The translations under genes were made by a program, and so were the position numbers. The notes beneath the pieces were generated by a model that was not told where the DNA came from, did no database searches, and saw nothing but the letters and a program-made list of their open reading frames with translations. Shown here in pieces: positions 54,742-64,000 of a stretch of 64,000 bases of DNA. Within the stretch, counting starts at the first letter, position 1. Each line of letters begins with the position of its first letter. Source of the stretch: Alishewanella jeotgali KCTC 22429 (GTDB lineage Bacteria; Pseudomonadota; Gammaproteobacteria; Enterobacterales; Alteromonadaceae); contig NZ_AHTH01000048.1 of NCBI RefSeq assembly GCF_000245735.1, forward strand, positions 1 through 64,000. The letters run 5' to 3'.

Positions 54742-55344
54742 ATGGCTAAGCTCCCGCCGCTGTTACAGCAGCTGATTGACGCACTGCGAGTGTTACCGGG
54801 TGTTGGGCCCAAATCAGCCCAACGCATGGCGTTGCAGCTGCTGGAGCGTAACCGCAGTGGTGGTGCCCGGCTTGGCGCCGCCCTGAGCGCAGCCATGACC
54901 GGGATTGGGCAGTGTCAACAATGCCGAACCTTTAGCGAACAGGCACTGTGCAGTATTTGTAGTGATCCGCGACGGGCTAATGCAGAAACGCTGTGTATTG
55001 TTGGCTCGGCCGCTGATCAATTGGCCATCGAGCAAACCGGCCAGTTTCAGGGGCGCTACTTTGTGCTAATGGGCTATTTATCGCCGCTCGATGGCATAGG
55101 CCCGGAGCAACTCGGCCTTGACTTACTGGCCAAGCAACTGGCCAGTGGTGGCATCACTGAGGTGATTCTAGCTACCAATCCGACGGTCGAAGGGGAAGCC
55201 ACGGCGTTTTATATTGCTGAGCTGTGTCAGCAATATCAGTGTACCGTCACCCGCCTGGCGCAAGGGTTGCCGGTCGGCGGTGAGCTGGAATATATCGACG
55301 GTTCTACCCTGGCGCATGCCTTATCCGGGCGTAAACGTTTTTAA
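54742..55344 (+). CDS. recR: Recombination protein RecR
   Basis: RecR, with RecO and RecF, helps load RecA at gaps. The 200-aa protein has the N-terminal helix-hairpin-helix ([17 protein letters not shown]), zinc cysteines C58, C61, C70 and C73, and a Toprim domain beginning [17 protein letters not shown] near residue 95. It starts five bases after ybaB. Confidence 0.97.
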   Translation: MAKLPPLLQQLIDALRVLPGVGPKSAQRMALQLLERNRSGGARLGAALSAAMTGIGQCQQCRTFSEQALCSICSDPRRANAETLCIVGSAADQLAIEQTGQFQGRYFVLMGYLSPLDGIGPEQLGLDLLAKQLASGGITEVILATNPTVEGEATAFYIAELCQQYQCTVTRLAQGLPVGGELEYIDGSTLAHALSGRKRF

Positions 55345-55363
55345 TCAGCGCTTTTAATCCACT

Positions 55364-55391
55364 CTTGAAATCATCCTGAATACCCCCATAT
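55364..55391 (+). promoter_or_regulatory. Sigma-32 heat-shock promoter of htpG
   Basis: CTTGAA (55364-55369), a 14-base spacer and CCCCATAT (55384-55391) match the RpoH consensus closely. The expected start near 55398 leaves about 57 bases before the htpG ATG. Heat-shock control of htpG is established in E. coli. Confidence 0.88.
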
Positions 55392-55455
55392 CTGGTGCTG
55401 TTATCGGCGCGCCGCGCCGTCTTTTTGTCTCGTTATACCTATAGAGGACCCCAAG

Positions 55456-57387
55456 ATGAGTGAGACCACTGCCAACGCTGCTGGCCAGAAGCAAACTCAT
55501 GGCTTTCAGGCAGAAGTAAAACAACTTTTGCAGCTGATGATCCATTCGCTGTATTCCAACAAAGAAATCTTCCTGCGTGAATTGGTATCCAATGCCTCGG
55601 ATGCTGCCGACAAACTGCGCTTTTTAGCTTTATCAGACAGTAGCTTATACGGTGATGATGGCGAGTTGCGGGTAAGGATCAGCCTGGATGAGCAGGCGCG
55701 TACCCTGACTATCAGCGATAACGGTATCGGTATGGATGAGGCCGACGTCATTGCCCATTTGGGTACAATCGCCAAATCCGGCACCAAAGAGTTTTTCTCC
55801 CAGCTGTCAGGTGATCAGAGTAAAGACTCCAAGTTAATCGGTCAGTTTGGTGTGGGTTTCTATTCTGCTTTTATCGTAGCCGATAAGGTTACAGTGCGTA
55901 CCCGTAAAGCTGGTCTGCCGGCAGATAGCGCCGTAGAGTGGGAGTCGGCCGGTGAGGGTGACTACACCATTAGCAAGATCAATAAAGCCAGTCGCGGTAC
56001 CGAGATCGTGCTGCACCTGCGTGATGGCGAGGATGAGTTCCTAAGTCGCTGGAAAGTTGAAAGTATCGTCACTAAGTATTCAGATCATATCTCGATTCCG
56101 GTGGAAATGTGGCAGGAAGGCACGCCGGAGCGTGAAGAAGACGGCGAAACAATCCCGGCGACCGAAGGTCACTGGCAGGCAGTGAATAAGGCCACAGCAC
56201 TGTGGACCCGTGATAAGTCAGAAATCACTGATGACGAATACAAAGAGTTCTATAAGCATATTTCCCACGACTGGAGCGAGCCGTTAAGCTGGAGCCATAA
56301 CAAGGTTGAGGGGAACAACAACTACACCAGCCTGTTGTATGTGCCGAAGAAAGCGCCCTTTGATATGTGGAACCGTGAAGCCAAGCATGGCTTGAAGCTC
56401 TATGTACAGCGCGTCTTTATTATGGATGATGCCGAGCAGTTTATGCCAAGCTACCTGCGCTTTATCAAGGGGGTGTTGGATTCCAGCGATCTGCCGCTGA
56501 ACGTATCGCGTGAAATTCTGCAGGATACCAAAGTCAGCCAGAGCCTGCGCAAAGGCTGTAGCAGCCGCGCGCTGAAAATGCTGGAGAAGCTGGCTAAAGA
56601 CAGCGAGCAGTATCAGCTGTTCTGGAATGAGTTTGGTCAGGTGCTAAAAGAGGGCCCGGCAGAAGATTTCGCCAATAAAGAGCAAATTGCCGCCTTGCTG
56701 CGTTTCGCCTCTACCCATAACGACAGCAGTGCGCAAAACGTAGCACTGGCCGACTATGTCAGCCGGATGAAAGAAGGCCAGGACGAGATTTATTTCCTGG
56801 TCGCGGATAGCCATGAAGCGGCGAAACACAGCCCACATCTGGAAGTGTTCCGCAAGAAGGGGCTGGAAGTATTACTGTTATCCGATCGCATCGATGAGTG
56901 GCTGATGCAGCATCTGCCGGAATTCGACGGTAAGAAGTTCCGCTCTGTTGCCAAAGGTGGTTTGGACTTGTCGAAACTGGATGACGAGCAAACCAAAGAA
57001 GAACAGAAGAAAACCGAAGAAGCCTTTACCTCAGTGCTGGAGCGCTTTAAAAAGGCGCTGGGTGAGCAGGTTAAAGATGTTAAGGTTAGCCATCGTCTAA
57101 CCGACAGCCCGGCCTGTGTGGTGACCGATGAGTTTGATATGAGCACCCAGATGATCAAGCTGATGGAATCGGTAGGGCAGAAGGTGCCAGAGGTGAAACC
57201 GATTTTTGAGCTGAATCCGGAGCATCAACTGGTGAAACATATCGCCGACGAGCAGGACGAAAGTCGCTTCCAGCAATGGGCGGAAGTGCTGTTTGAACAG
57301 GCATTACTGGCCGAGCGTGGCAGCCTGAAAAATCCGGCCAGCTTTGTCACCCGCTTAAATAGCCTGCTACTATCTTTGGCTAAATAA
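55456..57387 (+). CDS. htpG: Molecular chaperone HtpG (Hsp90)
   Basis: HtpG is the bacterial Hsp90. The 643-aa protein has the GHKL ATP site: [14 protein letters not shown] near residue 37, DNGIGMDE near residue 93 and [17 protein letters not shown] near residue 129. The middle domain carries the catalytic-arginine region LNVSREILQ near residue 350, and a C-terminal dimer domain follows. The gene has its own sigma-32 promoter and a terminator, so it is likely a single heat-inducible unit. Confidence 0.98.
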   Translation: MSETTANAAGQKQTHGFQAEVKQLLQLMIHSLYSNKEIFLRELVSNASDAADKLRFLALSDSSLYGDDGELRVRISLDEQARTLTISDNGIGMDEADVIAHLGTIAKSGTKEFFSQLSGDQSKDSKLIGQFGVGFYSAFIVADKVTVRTRKAGLPADSAVEWESAGEGDYTISKINKASRGTEIVLHLRDGEDEFLSRWKVESIVTKYSDHISIPVEMWQEGTPEREEDGETIPATEGHWQAVNKATALWTRDKSEITDDEYKEFYKHISHDWSEPLSWSHNKVEGNNNYTSLLYVPKKAPFDMWNREAKHGLKLYVQRVFIMDDAEQFMPSYLRFIKGVLDSSDLPLNVSREILQDTKVSQSLRKGCSSRALKMLEKLAKDSEQYQLFWNEFGQVLKEGPAEDFANKEQIAALLRFASTHNDSSAQNVALADYVSRMKEGQDEIYFLVADSHEAAKHSPHLEVFRKKGLEVLLLSDRIDEWLMQHLPEFDGKKFRSVAKGGLDLSKLDDEQTKEEQKKTEEAFTSVLERFKKALGEQVKDVKVSHRLTDSPACVVTDEFDMSTQMIKLMESVGQKVPEVKPIFELNPEHQLVKHIADEQDESRFQQWAEVLFEQALLAERGSLKNPASFVTRLNSLLLSLAK

Positions 57388-57405
57388 ACCATTCTATATC
57401 CCCAA

Positions 57406-57435
57406 AAGGGCTGGCCTGACCAGCCCTTATTTACG
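57406..57435 (+). terminator. Terminator-like hairpin after htpG
   Basis: A 9-bp stem (57406-57414 with 57420-57428) with a 5-base loop is followed by ATTTA. The T-run is short but the stem is strong. Confidence 0.65.
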
Positions 57436-57529
57436 CTTATTGTTCGGATAACTTATTCTGCATCATTTTATTACTGTCTGCGCTGTCTATACTTTATTAA
57501 GTAACATAATAACGACAGACAGGTGATCT

Positions 57530-59458
57530 ATGCAGCAGTTATGGCAACGTCTTGGCTTTGGCGGCCGTTTGACCCTTAGTATGATTTCGTTGTTTTTGGC
57601 AGCCATTTTGTTGCTGACCAGCTTACTCTTTTTTCGCTATCAGGAATCACAAACTCAAGGCGTCGTGAGCTCCCTGCAAAGTGCGGCAGAGCTAAATGCC
57701 CAGGCTTTTACCGATTGGCTGCTGGTACGACAGGAAGAAATGCGTTTTCTGGCGACTTTGCCATCCGTCCAGCAGTTGGATTTACCTCTGGCAACTGAAC
57801 TGATGCTGCAATTGGCACAAAACAGCGGCTTTTATGACACCATCTTTGTGGTTGGCCCAGATGGCATCGGCATGGCCGGCGTCAGTTTTGCCAACGGTCA
57901 GGCAAAAGCCCTGACAGAAACTGAAGCCAATAACTTTAATGTAGCCGACCGAGCCTGGTTTAAGCAGGCGATTGCCGGTCAGAATACCTTTTCGCAGCCG
58001 GTCGTATCACGCGCGACCGGTCAGACAGTCAGTACCGTAGCTATCCCTATTCGCCAGAAAAATCAGATTGTCGCCGTCATGCGTGGTGCGGTAAAGCTGG
58101 ATACGATCTTTGCTAAAGTCAATGAACTTAGCCGCAACAATTATACCGAGATTTACCTGCTGGATACAGCGGGTAAGGCGATTACCACTGCGCCCTCAGT
58201 ACCGAAAGATACCGAATTAACGACTCAGGCTGCGGCGGCGACTAAACAACAGCAAAGTGGTGTTGGCTTATATCAAAATGCTGCCGGCACCGCGGTGATT
58301 GGCAGTTATCAGTTTATGCCGATGCTGGGTTGGAGCCTGGTGCTGGAAAGTCGGCAGCAGGAAGCGCTGGCAGAGGTGCGGGCAATGTTTTGGACACTGG
58401 TGATTGCCGCCATGTTGGTATTAGGGGTAGCAACTATCGTCTGTCTCTGGTTAGTAAAAAAAGTAACCCGCACTCTTGGCGGCGAGCCGGAGTATGCTGC
58501 TGCTGTGGTACAGCGGGTTGCTGAGGGGGATTTAAGTGGCAGTATCAAGCTGCGCGTTGGAGATCAACAGAGTTTGTTGGCTGCAATTGCTCAGATGCAA
58601 CAACGCTTAAAACAAATGCTCGCCGATGTCAGTCATTACTCGGATCAGGTCGCGGCAGCGGCCACTGAGCTGTCGCAGATTAATCAGCAAACCAGTGAGG
58701 GGATGCAGCAACAAAATACGGAAATCAGCAGCGCTGCGGTAGCGATGAACGAAATGACCAGTACTCTGGAAGAGGTGTCGCGTAATACCCAGCAAGCGGC
58801 GGATGCGGCTGCGATGGCTGAGCAGCAAAGTAACACCGGGCGTCAGGTGGTAAGTACCACGCTTCGGGATCTGGCTGAATTATCGGATAATGTTAGCGGT
58901 GCGGCAGCTATTATTCGTTTGTTAAAGCACGACAGTGATCAGATCGGTAATATTCTACAGGTGATTGAAAGTATCGCCGAGCAGACGAATCTGTTGGCGC
59001 TTAATGCAGCCATTGAAGCCGCGCGCGCCGGTGAAAGTGGTCGCGGTTTTGCTGTAGTGGCAGATGAGGTTCGTACCCTGGCCAGCCGAACTAAGGATTC
59101 TACGACTGAAATTAAACAAATGATTGATAAGCTGCAGCAGGGCACTGAGAACGCGGTGAAGGCTACGGAGCACAGCGAGAAAGCGGCGCAAAATACCGCC
59201 GAGCGTGCCACGGCGGCTGATCAGGCATTAGCGGCAATTTATGAAGCGGTTGAGCTGATTAGCAGTACTACCCATCAGATTGCTACGGCAACTGAACAAC
59301 AAACCGTAGTATCACGGGATATTAATCAAAATTTTCATAAAATCAGTGATGTAGCCTACCAAACCAATGATAATGTCAGTCAATCGGCGCAAGCCAGCAC
59401 TGCGCTGTCGAGGCTGGCAGAGCAACTGCAGGAGCTGGTAAAACGCTTCAGACTTTAG
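57530..59458 (+). CDS. Methyl-accepting chemotaxis protein with periplasmic Cache domain
   Basis: A 642-aa receptor. Transmembrane helix 1 is at about residues 14-36. A periplasmic dCache domain follows, with [12 protein letters not shown] and [18 protein letters not shown]. Helix 2 is at about 285-308, then HAMP to 365, then a long signalling coiled coil. The tip [32 protein letters not shown] is near residues 484-515. There is no C-terminal pentapeptide for CheR/CheB tethering. The ligand is unknown. It interrupts the conserved htpG-adk order. Confidence 0.95.
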   Translation: MQQLWQRLGFGGRLTLSMISLFLAAILLLTSLLFFRYQESQTQGVVSSLQSAAELNAQAFTDWLLVRQEEMRFLATLPSVQQLDLPLATELMLQLAQNSGFYDTIFVVGPDGIGMAGVSFANGQAKALTETEANNFNVADRAWFKQAIAGQNTFSQPVVSRATGQTVSTVAIPIRQKNQIVAVMRGAVKLDTIFAKVNELSRNNYTEIYLLDTAGKAITTAPSVPKDTELTTQAAAATKQQQSGVGLYQNAAGTAVIGSYQFMPMLGWSLVLESRQQEALAEVRAMFWTLVIAAMLVLGVATIVCLWLVKKVTRTLGGEPEYAAAVVQRVAEGDLSGSIKLRVGDQQSLLAAIAQMQQRLKQMLADVSHYSDQVAAAATELSQINQQTSEGMQQQNTEISSAAVAMNEMTSTLEEVSRNTQQAADAAAMAEQQSNTGRQVVSTTLRDLAELSDNVSGAAAIIRLLKHDSDQIGNILQVIESIAEQTNLLALNAAIEAARAGESGRGFAVVADEVRTLASRTKDSTTEIKQMIDKLQQGTENAVKATEHSEKAAQNTAERATAADQALAAIYEAVELISSTTHQIATATEQQTVVSRDINQNFHKISDVAYQTNDNVSQSAQASTALSRLAEQLQELVKRFRL

Positions 59459-59658
59459 TCGCAGAACTACGTTGGCAAGGGCAACAAAATAGCCATTTTT
59501 TACCCTTTGCCAGCGATTCACTGCTGAATTGGCTGCTCTGCTCAAGCTATCGACTAAAGGCGAGGATTGGCGCAGTGTCAGGTAGCACCAGTTGACAAAT
59601 TTCTTGTTTCACCCGGCGCATTATGCAAAGATTAGACCCGGTAAAAATTACAGATTAA

Positions 59659-60327
<669 letters not shown>

Positions 60328-60348
60328 AGTGACGGTATGCGATGCAAG

Positions 60349-60372
60349 AACCCGGTGCTGACCGGGTTTTTT
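60349..60372 (+). terminator. Intrinsic terminator after adk
   Basis: An 8-bp stem (60349-60356 with 60361-60368) with a GCTG loop ends in TTTTTT. It lies just before the end of the convergent tpx gene. Confidence 0.88.
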
Positions 60373-60375
60373 CGT

Positions 60376-60993
60376 TTAACTGCCAATAGTCTGGCGTAAG
60401 ACCTGTAATGCGGCGTCGTAATCCGGTTCTTGCGCCAGTTCTGGTACCAGCTGCAGGTAAGCGACCTTACCTTGCTGATTAATGATAATGATTGCCCGGG
60501 TTAATAGGCCCATATCTTTAATTAACAAACCATAATTGCTGCCAAAGTCTCGCCACACTGCGTCCGACAGGACTGCCATGTTATTTACCTGCTCTTGCTC
60601 GCAGAAACGCTTCTGTGCAAAGGGTAAATCCGTGCTGATGGTCAACAACTGGACGGAGTCGGGTAACTTAGCGACTTCTTCATTAAAACGTTTTGTCTGT
60701 AATGAGCAAATGCCTGTGTCAATACTGGGTACTATGCTAAGCATTAAGGTTTTACCCTGAAAGTCAGATAAGCGGACTGGCTTAAAACTATTGTCCACAA
60801 CTTTGAAATCTGGGGCCTGTTGACCCACTTTCAATTCATCGCCAAGCAAGACAATTTGTTGGCCACCCGCTTTAACATCACTGATCCTCGCCGGCAGGTT
60901 TGCTGTAATATCAATAGCTTGTGAGAAAAAAGCCGCAGCTGCCAGCATCAGCGTAAATAGTATCTTGGTATTATTTTTTCTTTTTATAAACAT
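60376..60993 (-). CDS. tpx: Exported Tpx-type thiol peroxidase
   Basis: A 205-aa peroxiredoxin of the Tpx class, which reduces hydroperoxides. The peroxidatic cysteine is C96 in SIDTGICSLQTKRFN and the resolving cysteine C131 in DLPFAQKRFCEQE, the spacing typical of Tpx. Unlike the 168-aa cytosolic E. coli enzyme, this one has an N-terminal extension with a hydrophobic segment (residues 11-26) ending FSQA, a likely signal peptide. The ATG at 60993 follows TTTTGGAG. Symbol assigned by family; a periplasmic location is inferred. Confidence 0.85.
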   Translation of the reverse strand: MFIKRKNNTKILFTLMLAAAAFFSQAIDITANLPARISDVKAGGQQIVLLGDELKVGQQAPDFKVVDNSFKPVRLSDFQGKTLMLSIVPSIDTGICSLQTKRFNEEVAKLPDSVQLLTISTDLPFAQKRFCEQEQVNNMAVLSDAVWRDFGSNYGLLIKDMGLLTRAIIIINQQGKVAYLQLVPELAQEPDYDAALQVLRQTIGS

Positions 60994-61056
60994 TTTGCTG
61001 CTCCAAAAGTCAATCAACGTTATGATAGGGTCAGACCGCATTAAGGCAAGAAAGTT

Positions 61057-62073
61057 ATGATCCCTGCTGTATTAATTTGCGATGACTCCAACCTGGCCAG
61101 AAAACAACTGGCCCGGATTTTACCACATGATTGGCAGAGTACCATTCGCTTCGCCGGACATGGTGCGGAGGCCTTGGCAACACTGAAGAAGTACGCATTT
61201 GACTGGTTATTTCTTGATTTGAATATGCCCGTAATGGACGGTTATCAGGTGCTGGCTGAGCTGCAAAAACTCAAGTTACCGCTACAAATTGTTGTGGTTT
61301 CAGGCGATATCCAGCCTGAGGCTTATGACAGGGTGATGGCTCTGGGTGCTAAGGCGTTTCTAAAAAAGCCAGTAGATAGTGCACAGCTTGCAGCATTATT
61401 GCAGACAACGGTCGCTGTCAACCCAAAAGTTGCAGTACCGACTCCGCCTGTTATCGAAGAGTTAACGCAACTGGATGCAGAATTACGCGATGTCTTTCAG
61501 GAAGTTGCTAACGTTGCCATGGGGCAAGCCGGAGATTTATTAGCGCGTTTGTTGAATGTGTTTGTCAAATTACCGATCCCGAATGTCAATTTAATCGAAG
61601 TTAGTGAATTGACGATGGCATTGGCTTCAGTTGCACCCGATAGTCAAACGTCGGGGATTTGTCAGGGCTTTATCGGTAGCGGTATTGCTGGCGAAGCATT
61701 ATTGATTTTGACAGACTCCAGTTTTGCCGATATAGCACGTTTGTTAAATTATCAGGGTGAGCTGAATACTGCAGCTGAATTAGAATTGCTGATGGATGTC
61801 GCTAATATTTTGATTGGTGCAGTGTTAAAAGGTATAGCGGAACAACTGGATATAAGCTTCAGCCAGGGGCACCCTGTGGTATTAGGGCAACATGCACCCG
61901 TTACCGAACTGATTAAAGCTAATGCTAAACGCTGGCGGCGGACTCTAACGATAGAGTTAAGTTATGGGATTGAAGGTTTTCATATTCATTGTGATTTGCT
62001 CTTGTTGTTTACCGAAGACAGTTTAAAAACTTTTCGTTATAAACTGGCATTTTTAATGGATGATGCAGAATGA
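61057..62073 (+). CDS. Response regulator with CheC-type phosphatase domain
   Basis: A 338-aa two-domain signalling protein. The receiver (residues 1-120) has acidic residues D9-D10, phospho-acceptor D54 in FLDLNMPVMDG, S82 and K104. Residues 140-338 are a CheC-like domain with both phosphatase signatures: E149/N152 in QEVANVAMG and D247/N250 in MDVANILIG. It may dephosphorylate a CheY-like partner when its own receiver is phosphorylated. Overlap with the next gene by four bases links it to c-di-GMP synthesis. Confidence 0.85.
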   Translation: MIPAVLICDDSNLARKQLARILPHDWQSTIRFAGHGAEALATLKKYAFDWLFLDLNMPVMDGYQVLAELQKLKLPLQIVVVSGDIQPEAYDRVMALGAKAFLKKPVDSAQLAALLQTTVAVNPKVAVPTPPVIEELTQLDAELRDVFQEVANVAMGQAGDLLARLLNVFVKLPIPNVNLIEVSELTMALASVAPDSQTSGICQGFIGSGIAGEALLILTDSSFADIARLLNYQGELNTAAELELLMDVANILIGAVLKGIAEQLDISFSQGHPVVLGQHAPVTELIKANAKRWRRTLTIELSYGIEGFHIHCDLLLLFTEDSLKTFRYKLAFLMDDAE

Positions 62074-63038
62074 CCATAGAAGAGCTTGGCGCTTCCGAAC
62101 TTCATTGGCTAATGGATATGTTGCAAACCGTCGACGTCGGTCTGGTCGTGGTAGATACCTCATATCGGATCCAACTCTGGAATGGTTTTATGGAAAACCA
62201 CAGTGGTTTACTTCCACGGCAAGTCCGCAACAGACAGTTGTTTGATTTATTCTCTGAAATTGATGAAGACTGGCTGCGCCGCAAATGTGAGCCAGTTTTT
62301 CTGCTGAAGAACCGTGCTTTTACCATTTGGGAGCAACGACCCTATATTTTCCGCTTTAAGAACTATCGCTCAATCACCGGGCACGCGGACTATATGTATC
62401 AAAACAGCACCATCTTTCCATTAACAGATAGTCGTGGTCAGGTCAGTCACCTATGTTTCATTATCTATGATGTGACCGATGCCGCCGTGAGTAAACTGGA
62501 ATTACAGTCAATGAATGGCCAATTGCGCCAGTTGTCGACGACGGACTATCTGACCCAGATGCGAAATCGTGGAAATTGGGAAGAAAGTCTGAAATTAGAA
62601 TTTAACCGTTTGCAGCGCTATTCGCAGCACACCAGTAGCCTGATCATGTGTGATATTGATCACTTTAAGCGGATTAATGATACCTACGGCCATGCTGCAG
62701 GCGATATAGTAATCAAAGCTGTAGCCGAAGTGATTCGCAAGAGTCTACGCAGCACTGATTTACCTGGTCGTTATGGTGGTGAAGAGTTTGCGCTTCTATT
62801 GCTGGATACCACAGCGGATCAAGCAAGCTACTTGGCTGAACGAATTAGACGCAAAGTGGAGCAATTAGAACTCAGTTTTCAATCTCACACGATCAAATTA
62901 ACAATGAGTTTTGGTTTAGCGGAGCGCGCGATAACGATGCAGGATTATTTGCAGTGGCTAGATGCTGCGGATAAAGCGCTGTACCACTCAAAAGCAGCAG
63001 GTCGGAATCAGGTTACTCGCTTCCATGACACCTTATAG
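62070..63038 (+). CDS. PAS-GGDEF diguanylate cyclase
   Basis: A 322-aa protein. Residues 10-140 form a PAS domain (DVGLVVVDTSYRIQLWNGFMEN at 22-43) and 155-322 a GGDEF domain. The active motif GGEEF is at 236-240, with substrate-site MCDIDHFKRINDTYGH and an RSTD inhibitory site at 227-230. It should be a working, product-inhibited cyclase. The start overlaps the REC-CheC gene, so the two are probably translated together and act in one pathway. Confidence 0.92.
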   Translation: MTIEELGASELHWLMDMLQTVDVGLVVVDTSYRIQLWNGFMENHSGLLPRQVRNRQLFDLFSEIDEDWLRRKCEPVFLLKNRAFTIWEQRPYIFRFKNYRSITGHADYMYQNSTIFPLTDSRGQVSHLCFIIYDVTDAAVSKLELQSMNGQLRQLSTTDYLTQMRNRGNWEESLKLEFNRLQRYSQHTSSLIMCDIDHFKRINDTYGHAAGDIVIKAVAEVIRKSLRSTDLPGRYGGEEFALLLLDTTADQASYLAERIRRKVEQLELSFQSHTIKLTMSFGLAERAITMQDYLQWLDAADKALYHSKAAGRNQVTRFHDTL

Positions 63039-63057
63039 CCGAAAACGCACTGTTCCG

Positions 63058-64000
63058 TCAGGGGTGATGTGGTGTCGGACAGCGTGCCAGCACACTGAGT
63101 TGGTTATTATGATCGAGTTGCTCAAGTACGACTTCAAAGCCCCACAGCCGGTGTAAATGCCGCATCAACTGTTCAATAGCGCCGCCCAATGGGATCTTAT
63201 TGTGCGGGGTATAGCGCAGCGTTAAAGCCCGATCACTGCTGATATTCACTTGCTGCACCTGAATATTTGGCTCCAGCTGGCTCAGATTATATTGCGCCGA
63301 CAGCATTTGCCGGATCTGTTGATAACCTTCGGCATTATGGATCGCACTGACTTCCAGGCTGCTGTCCTGGCTATCGTCAGTAATAGCAAACAGATGAAAA
63401 TCCCGGATCACCTTAGGTGACAGATACTGGCTGATAAAGCTCTCATCTTTAAAGTTTTGCATTGCAAAATGCAGGCTTTCCAGCCAGTCGCTGCCGGCCA
63501 GTTGCGGAAACCATTCACGATCCTCGGCAGTGGGCTGTTCACAGATGCGCCGCAGATCGGTAAAGATGGCAAAACCCAGCGCATAGGGGTTAATGCCGGA
63601 ATAGTATTTACTGTTGTAAGGCGGTTGCAATACTACGCTGGTGTGGCTGTGTAACACTTCCAGCATAAAGCGATCACTGACCCGGCCTTCATCATACAAA
63701 TGCTGCAGCAAGGTATAGTGCCAAAACGTTGCCCAGCCCTCATTCATCACCTGGGTTTGTTTTTGCGGGTAAAAGTACTGCGAAATCTTGCGTACGATAC
63801 GCACCAGTTCACGCTGCCAGGGTTTTAACAGTGGTGCATTTTTCTCGATAAAGTACAGGATATTTTCCTGTGGTTCGGCTGGAAAATGCGCCTCGGCCGG
63901 ATTGCTGTTGGCCTTTGCCGGTAGTGTGCGCCAGAGTTCATTGACCTGGGATTGCAAAAAGGCTTCCCGCTCCTGCTGCCGGCGTTGCTCTTCGGCCATC
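63058..64000 (-). CDS. SpoVR family protein (YcgB), C-terminal part
   Basis: The minus-strand frame runs off the right edge. Its 313 visible residues align with residues about 200-510 of E. coli YcgB: SQVNELWRTLP, PQENILYFIEKNAPLL, QVMNEGWATFWHYT, QPPYNSKYYSGINPYALGF and LRYTPHNKIPLGG. The methionine at 63999 is therefore internal and the true start lies outside the window. SpoVR proteins often neighbour yeaG/yeaH kinase genes on a stress-induced operon; that context is not visible here. The biochemical role is unknown. Confidence 0.93.
   Translation of the reverse strand, partial: MAEEQRRQQEREAFLQSQVNELWRTLPAKANSNPAEAHFPAEPQENILYFIEKNAPLLKPWQRELVRIVRKISQYFYPQKQTQVMNEGWATFWHYTLLQHLYDEGRVSDRFMLEVLHSHTSVVLQPPYNSKYYSGINPYALGFAIFTDLRRICEQPTAEDREWFPQLAGSDWLESLHFAMQNFKDESFISQYLSPKVIRDFHLFAITDDSQDSSLEVSAIHNAEGYQQIRQMLSAQYNLSQLEPNIQVQQVNISSDRALTLRYTPHNKIPLGGAIEQLMRHLHRLWGFEVVLEQLDHNNQLSVLARCPTPHHP

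Noticed and set aside
59591-59640. A sigma-70 promoter for adk starting at TTGACA (59593)
   Set aside because: The nearest -10-like sequence, CATTAT, is 21 bases away, too far for a normal promoter; other pairings are weaker still.

Overview
The window is a gene-dense chromosomal segment of a gammaproteobacterium. The order map/glnD/dapD divergent from rpsB-tsf-pyrH-frr-uppS-cdsA-dxr-rseP-bamA-skp-lpxD-fabZ-lpxA-lpxB-rnhB-dnaE-accA-tilS, the yqcC-truC-yqcA set, the queF/syd pair and apt-dnaX-ybaB-recR-htpG-adk all point to this class. The DUF3192, DUF2789, DUF3301, DUF3014 and DUF2310 proteins, the CheC-type signalling protein and the large TonB-dependent receptors fit an Alteromonadales-like aquatic bacterium such as the Rheinheimera/Alishewanella/Arsukibacterium group. 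That placement is inference from gene content only.

Layout. 0-7.2 kb: queuosine reductase QueF, Syd, small conserved genes, TruC/YqcA and CysZ. 7.3-11.8 kb (minus strand): map-glnD-dapD and a small membrane protein. 11.9-32.8 kb: a long plus-strand core block for translation (rpsB, tsf, frr), UMP kinase, isoprenoid and phospholipid precursors (uppS, cdsA, dxr), outer-membrane assembly (rseP, bamA, skp), lipid A (lpxD, lpxA, lpxB, with fabZ), rnhB, dnaE, accA and tilS. 32.8-42.1 kb: a mixed region with a diguanylate cyclase, a patatin lipase, DUF3014, the 4.5S RNA gene, a ComFB-like protein, tryptophan dioxygenase, an HDAC-family deacetylase, PriC, a TSUP permease and DinG. 42.1-51.2 kb: an accessory block with two TonB-dependent receptors around a methyltransferase and an S9 peptidase. 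51.3-60.3 kb: a small membrane ORF beside an exact FNR box, then apt-dnaX-ybaB-recR-htpG, an inserted chemoreceptor and adk. 60.4-64 kb: an exported thiol peroxidase, a REC-CheC protein coupled to a PAS-GGDEF cyclase, and the C-terminal part of a SpoVR/YcgB protein cut by the window edge.

Regulatory signals read from sequence include a structured rpsB leader with a promoter carrying a GC-rich discriminator, a hairpin between rpsB and tsf, a sigma-32 promoter before htpG, a promoter placed to give a short 5' leader on ffs, and a complete dnaX -1 frameshift cassette. Several intrinsic terminators are also visible.

I did not find a clearly new defence or biosynthetic system. The least ordinary part is the TonB-receptor block. 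There the promoter, leader and first codons of one receptor gene recur upstream of the second receptor as a 23-codon remnant or leader ORF, followed by a perfect palindrome placed like an operator. Other points worth checking are a DinG helicase missing one of the four cysteines that bind its Fe-S cluster in E. coli, and the small ORF beside the FNR box.
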